Positions 46,022 through 46,978 of a stretch of 46,978 bases of DNA are shown in pieces. The first letter of the stretch is position 1; each line of letters starts with the position of its first letter. The DNA comes from a virus: IMG/VR virus record IMGVR_UViG_3300006117_000466, positions 1 to 46,978 of that record; one strand, written 5' to 3'. The position numbers and the translations under genes are program-made. The notes below the pieces were generated by a model. It had not been told where the DNA came from, made no database searches, and was given only the letters and a program-made list of their open reading frames with translations.

Positions 46022-46978
46022 TTACAGCAATCTCTCTACAGTGATAGCACCATATGTAATGCCAAAATCATTTGGGTTAACTGAGCCCATGAATGTTGCT
46101 CTAAATATTCTACCAGTGTCGATACATTGTATACGAACCGTGACATAATCGCCTGGTTGTAGCACAGATGATAATATAACGCTACCACCTGTGTTGTTTA
46201 CCTGGATTGGTGTTGTACCACTTGAACCGGCTATAGGATTTGCGCTATCATTTGCGGCGAGCCAAGCATCATAACTCCAAATACTGTTATAAAGGGGATT
46301 GCCACCGTTTGACGAATAACTCTGTATAGTAGGATGACCGGTTCCAGGATCAAAATAGAATTGATAATCTAAGTTAGCGATTCCACCACTGCTTGGATAA
46401 GTTGTTCCCCAAGGACTTTGTGATACTCCTTGTAGTTCAAATGCTGTTAACTGGTTTGTAGCATCTGGGAATTGAATAGAACCAGAATTAAATGTCCAAC
46501 TACTGCTGTTGCTTGTAAGAACGATTCCGCTGGTATTAACACTTACAGATGCTTGGCTTAGATAGTTCAATGTTATATAACCATAACTGTTTACATTACA
46601 GATTATGTCAATACCAGCACCGCCGTTGCCAATCTGTCCTTGACCGTTCGGTAATGTTATTATACCGGGTACTGTTAGGCTGGCATCTGTGCCAAAGCCC
46701 CAGGTGTTGCTATTAGATACTAACTGTAGTCCATTAGTTCCACCACTTATTTGTCCAGCGCCACTGGCAGTTATAGGAACTGTTAAAATACCAGTAGTAT
46801 CAAATGTCCAATTTAATTCAGTACCACCGCCTACCGCTGATCCAAGTTGAATAGGGCCATAAGTGTTACCAATTTGAACTGCTCCAGTTCCAGCATTAGC
46901 AGGTAATACGATACCGGCTGTAGCACCTACAACTCCTGCATTACTAATAACAATGCCATTAGTGCTTTGTATAGCACC
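46022..46978 (-). CDS. Tail-fibre protein, N-terminus beyond the window
   Basis: The frame is open to the right edge (318 residues visible; the N-terminus is missing), so the TTG at 46570 is not the start. Repeats of the type W-[TG]-F-x3-[GA]-x-LTVP-x-[IT] alternate with NTYGPIQLGS-like units. Typical Gly/Asn/Thr/Ser-rich fibre shaft; C-terminal half may be a folded tip (YVTVRIQCIDTGRIFRATFMGS). Confidence 0.75.
   Translation of the reverse strand, partial: GAIQSTNGIVISNAGVVGATAGIVLPANAGTGAVQIGNTYGPIQLGSAVGGGTELNWTFDTTGILTVPITASGAGQISGGTNGLQLVSNSNTWGFGTDASLTVPGIITLPNGQGQIGNGGAGIDIICNVNSYGYITLNYLSQASVSVNTSGIVLTSNSSSWTFNSGSIQFPDATNQLTAFELQGVSQSPWGTTYPSSGGIANLDYQFYFDPGTGHPTIQSYSSNGGNPLYNSIWSYDAWLAANDSANPIAGSSGTTPIQVNNTGGSVILSSVLQPGDYVTVRIQCIDTGRIFRATFMGSVNPNDFGITYGAITVERLL

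Noticed and set aside
1-46978. CRISPR array, insertion sequence, integrase or attachment site
   Set aside because: No evenly spaced repeats, transposase, or recombinase motifs were seen; the only clear direct repeat outside fibre genes is the promoter duplication at 462-568.

Overview
The window looks like part of a large, lytic, T4-like (tevenvirus-type) phage genome of the kind seen in marine and freshwater metagenomes. The reasons are: almost every gene lies on the minus strand in tightly overlapping operons; class I ribonucleotide reductase, glutaredoxin and ThyX sit together; the right half holds a tailspike, a long fibre and other fibre-like proteins; several proteins share a T4-internal-protein-like N-terminus; and both consensus sigma70-type promoters (TTGACA-17-TATAAT class) and a T4-late-like TAAATA box occur. 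Two features point to an alphaproteobacterial host: a gene for 5-aminolevulinate synthase (the C4 haem pathway) and a circularly permuted, two-piece tmRNA gene. Host and taxonomy are inference; no terminase, capsid, portal or polymerase gene is visible here.

Layout, left to right. 1-622: three tandem leftward promoters feeding a short transcript or small ORF that ends at a terminator. 623-1776: an ahpC-ahpD peroxide-defence pair with its own promoter. 1819-3123: a free-standing HNH/NUMOD endonuclease. 3185-8917: one leftward operon holding an outer-membrane protein, an integral membrane permease-like protein, a 2OG-Fe(II) oxygenase, a nucleotidase, a metallophosphoesterase and an array of small related proteins that end in RWS or a variant. 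8995-10215: hemA (rightward). 10190-14119: exonuclease, ribosomal protein bS21, a large coiled-coil membrane protein and three envelope (lipo)proteins. 14179-16424: small genes including a 30-residue membrane peptide, a lipoprotein and a DksA/TraR-like zinc finger. 16480-16873: the permuted tmRNA with promoter and terminator.

16938-23552: a leftward metabolic operon (nrdA, nrdB, glutaredoxin, thyX, several conserved small proteins and a CHAP/NlpC-type peptidoglycan hydrolase). 23608-32602: tailspike, two methyltransferases, a PD-(D/E)XK nuclease and virion-type proteins. 32756-34676: a rightward island with a cupin, an alpha/beta hydrolase and a phasin-like protein, closed by a bidirectional terminator. 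34855-46978: internal/virion-type proteins, a metallopeptidase, a methyltransferase, an exported NUC1 nuclease, a 1164-residue fibre, small fibre-associated proteins, a broken pirin-like gene, a LamG-type protein and a truncated fibre at the right edge.

Taken together the genes suggest a virus that makes its own dNTPs, adjusts host translation (bS21 plus tmRNA), supplies haem precursor and peroxide detoxification, modifies the host envelope (outer-membrane protein, lipoproteins, permease), and packages a set of proteins in the capsid. Functions are read from motifs by eye; no database search was possible.
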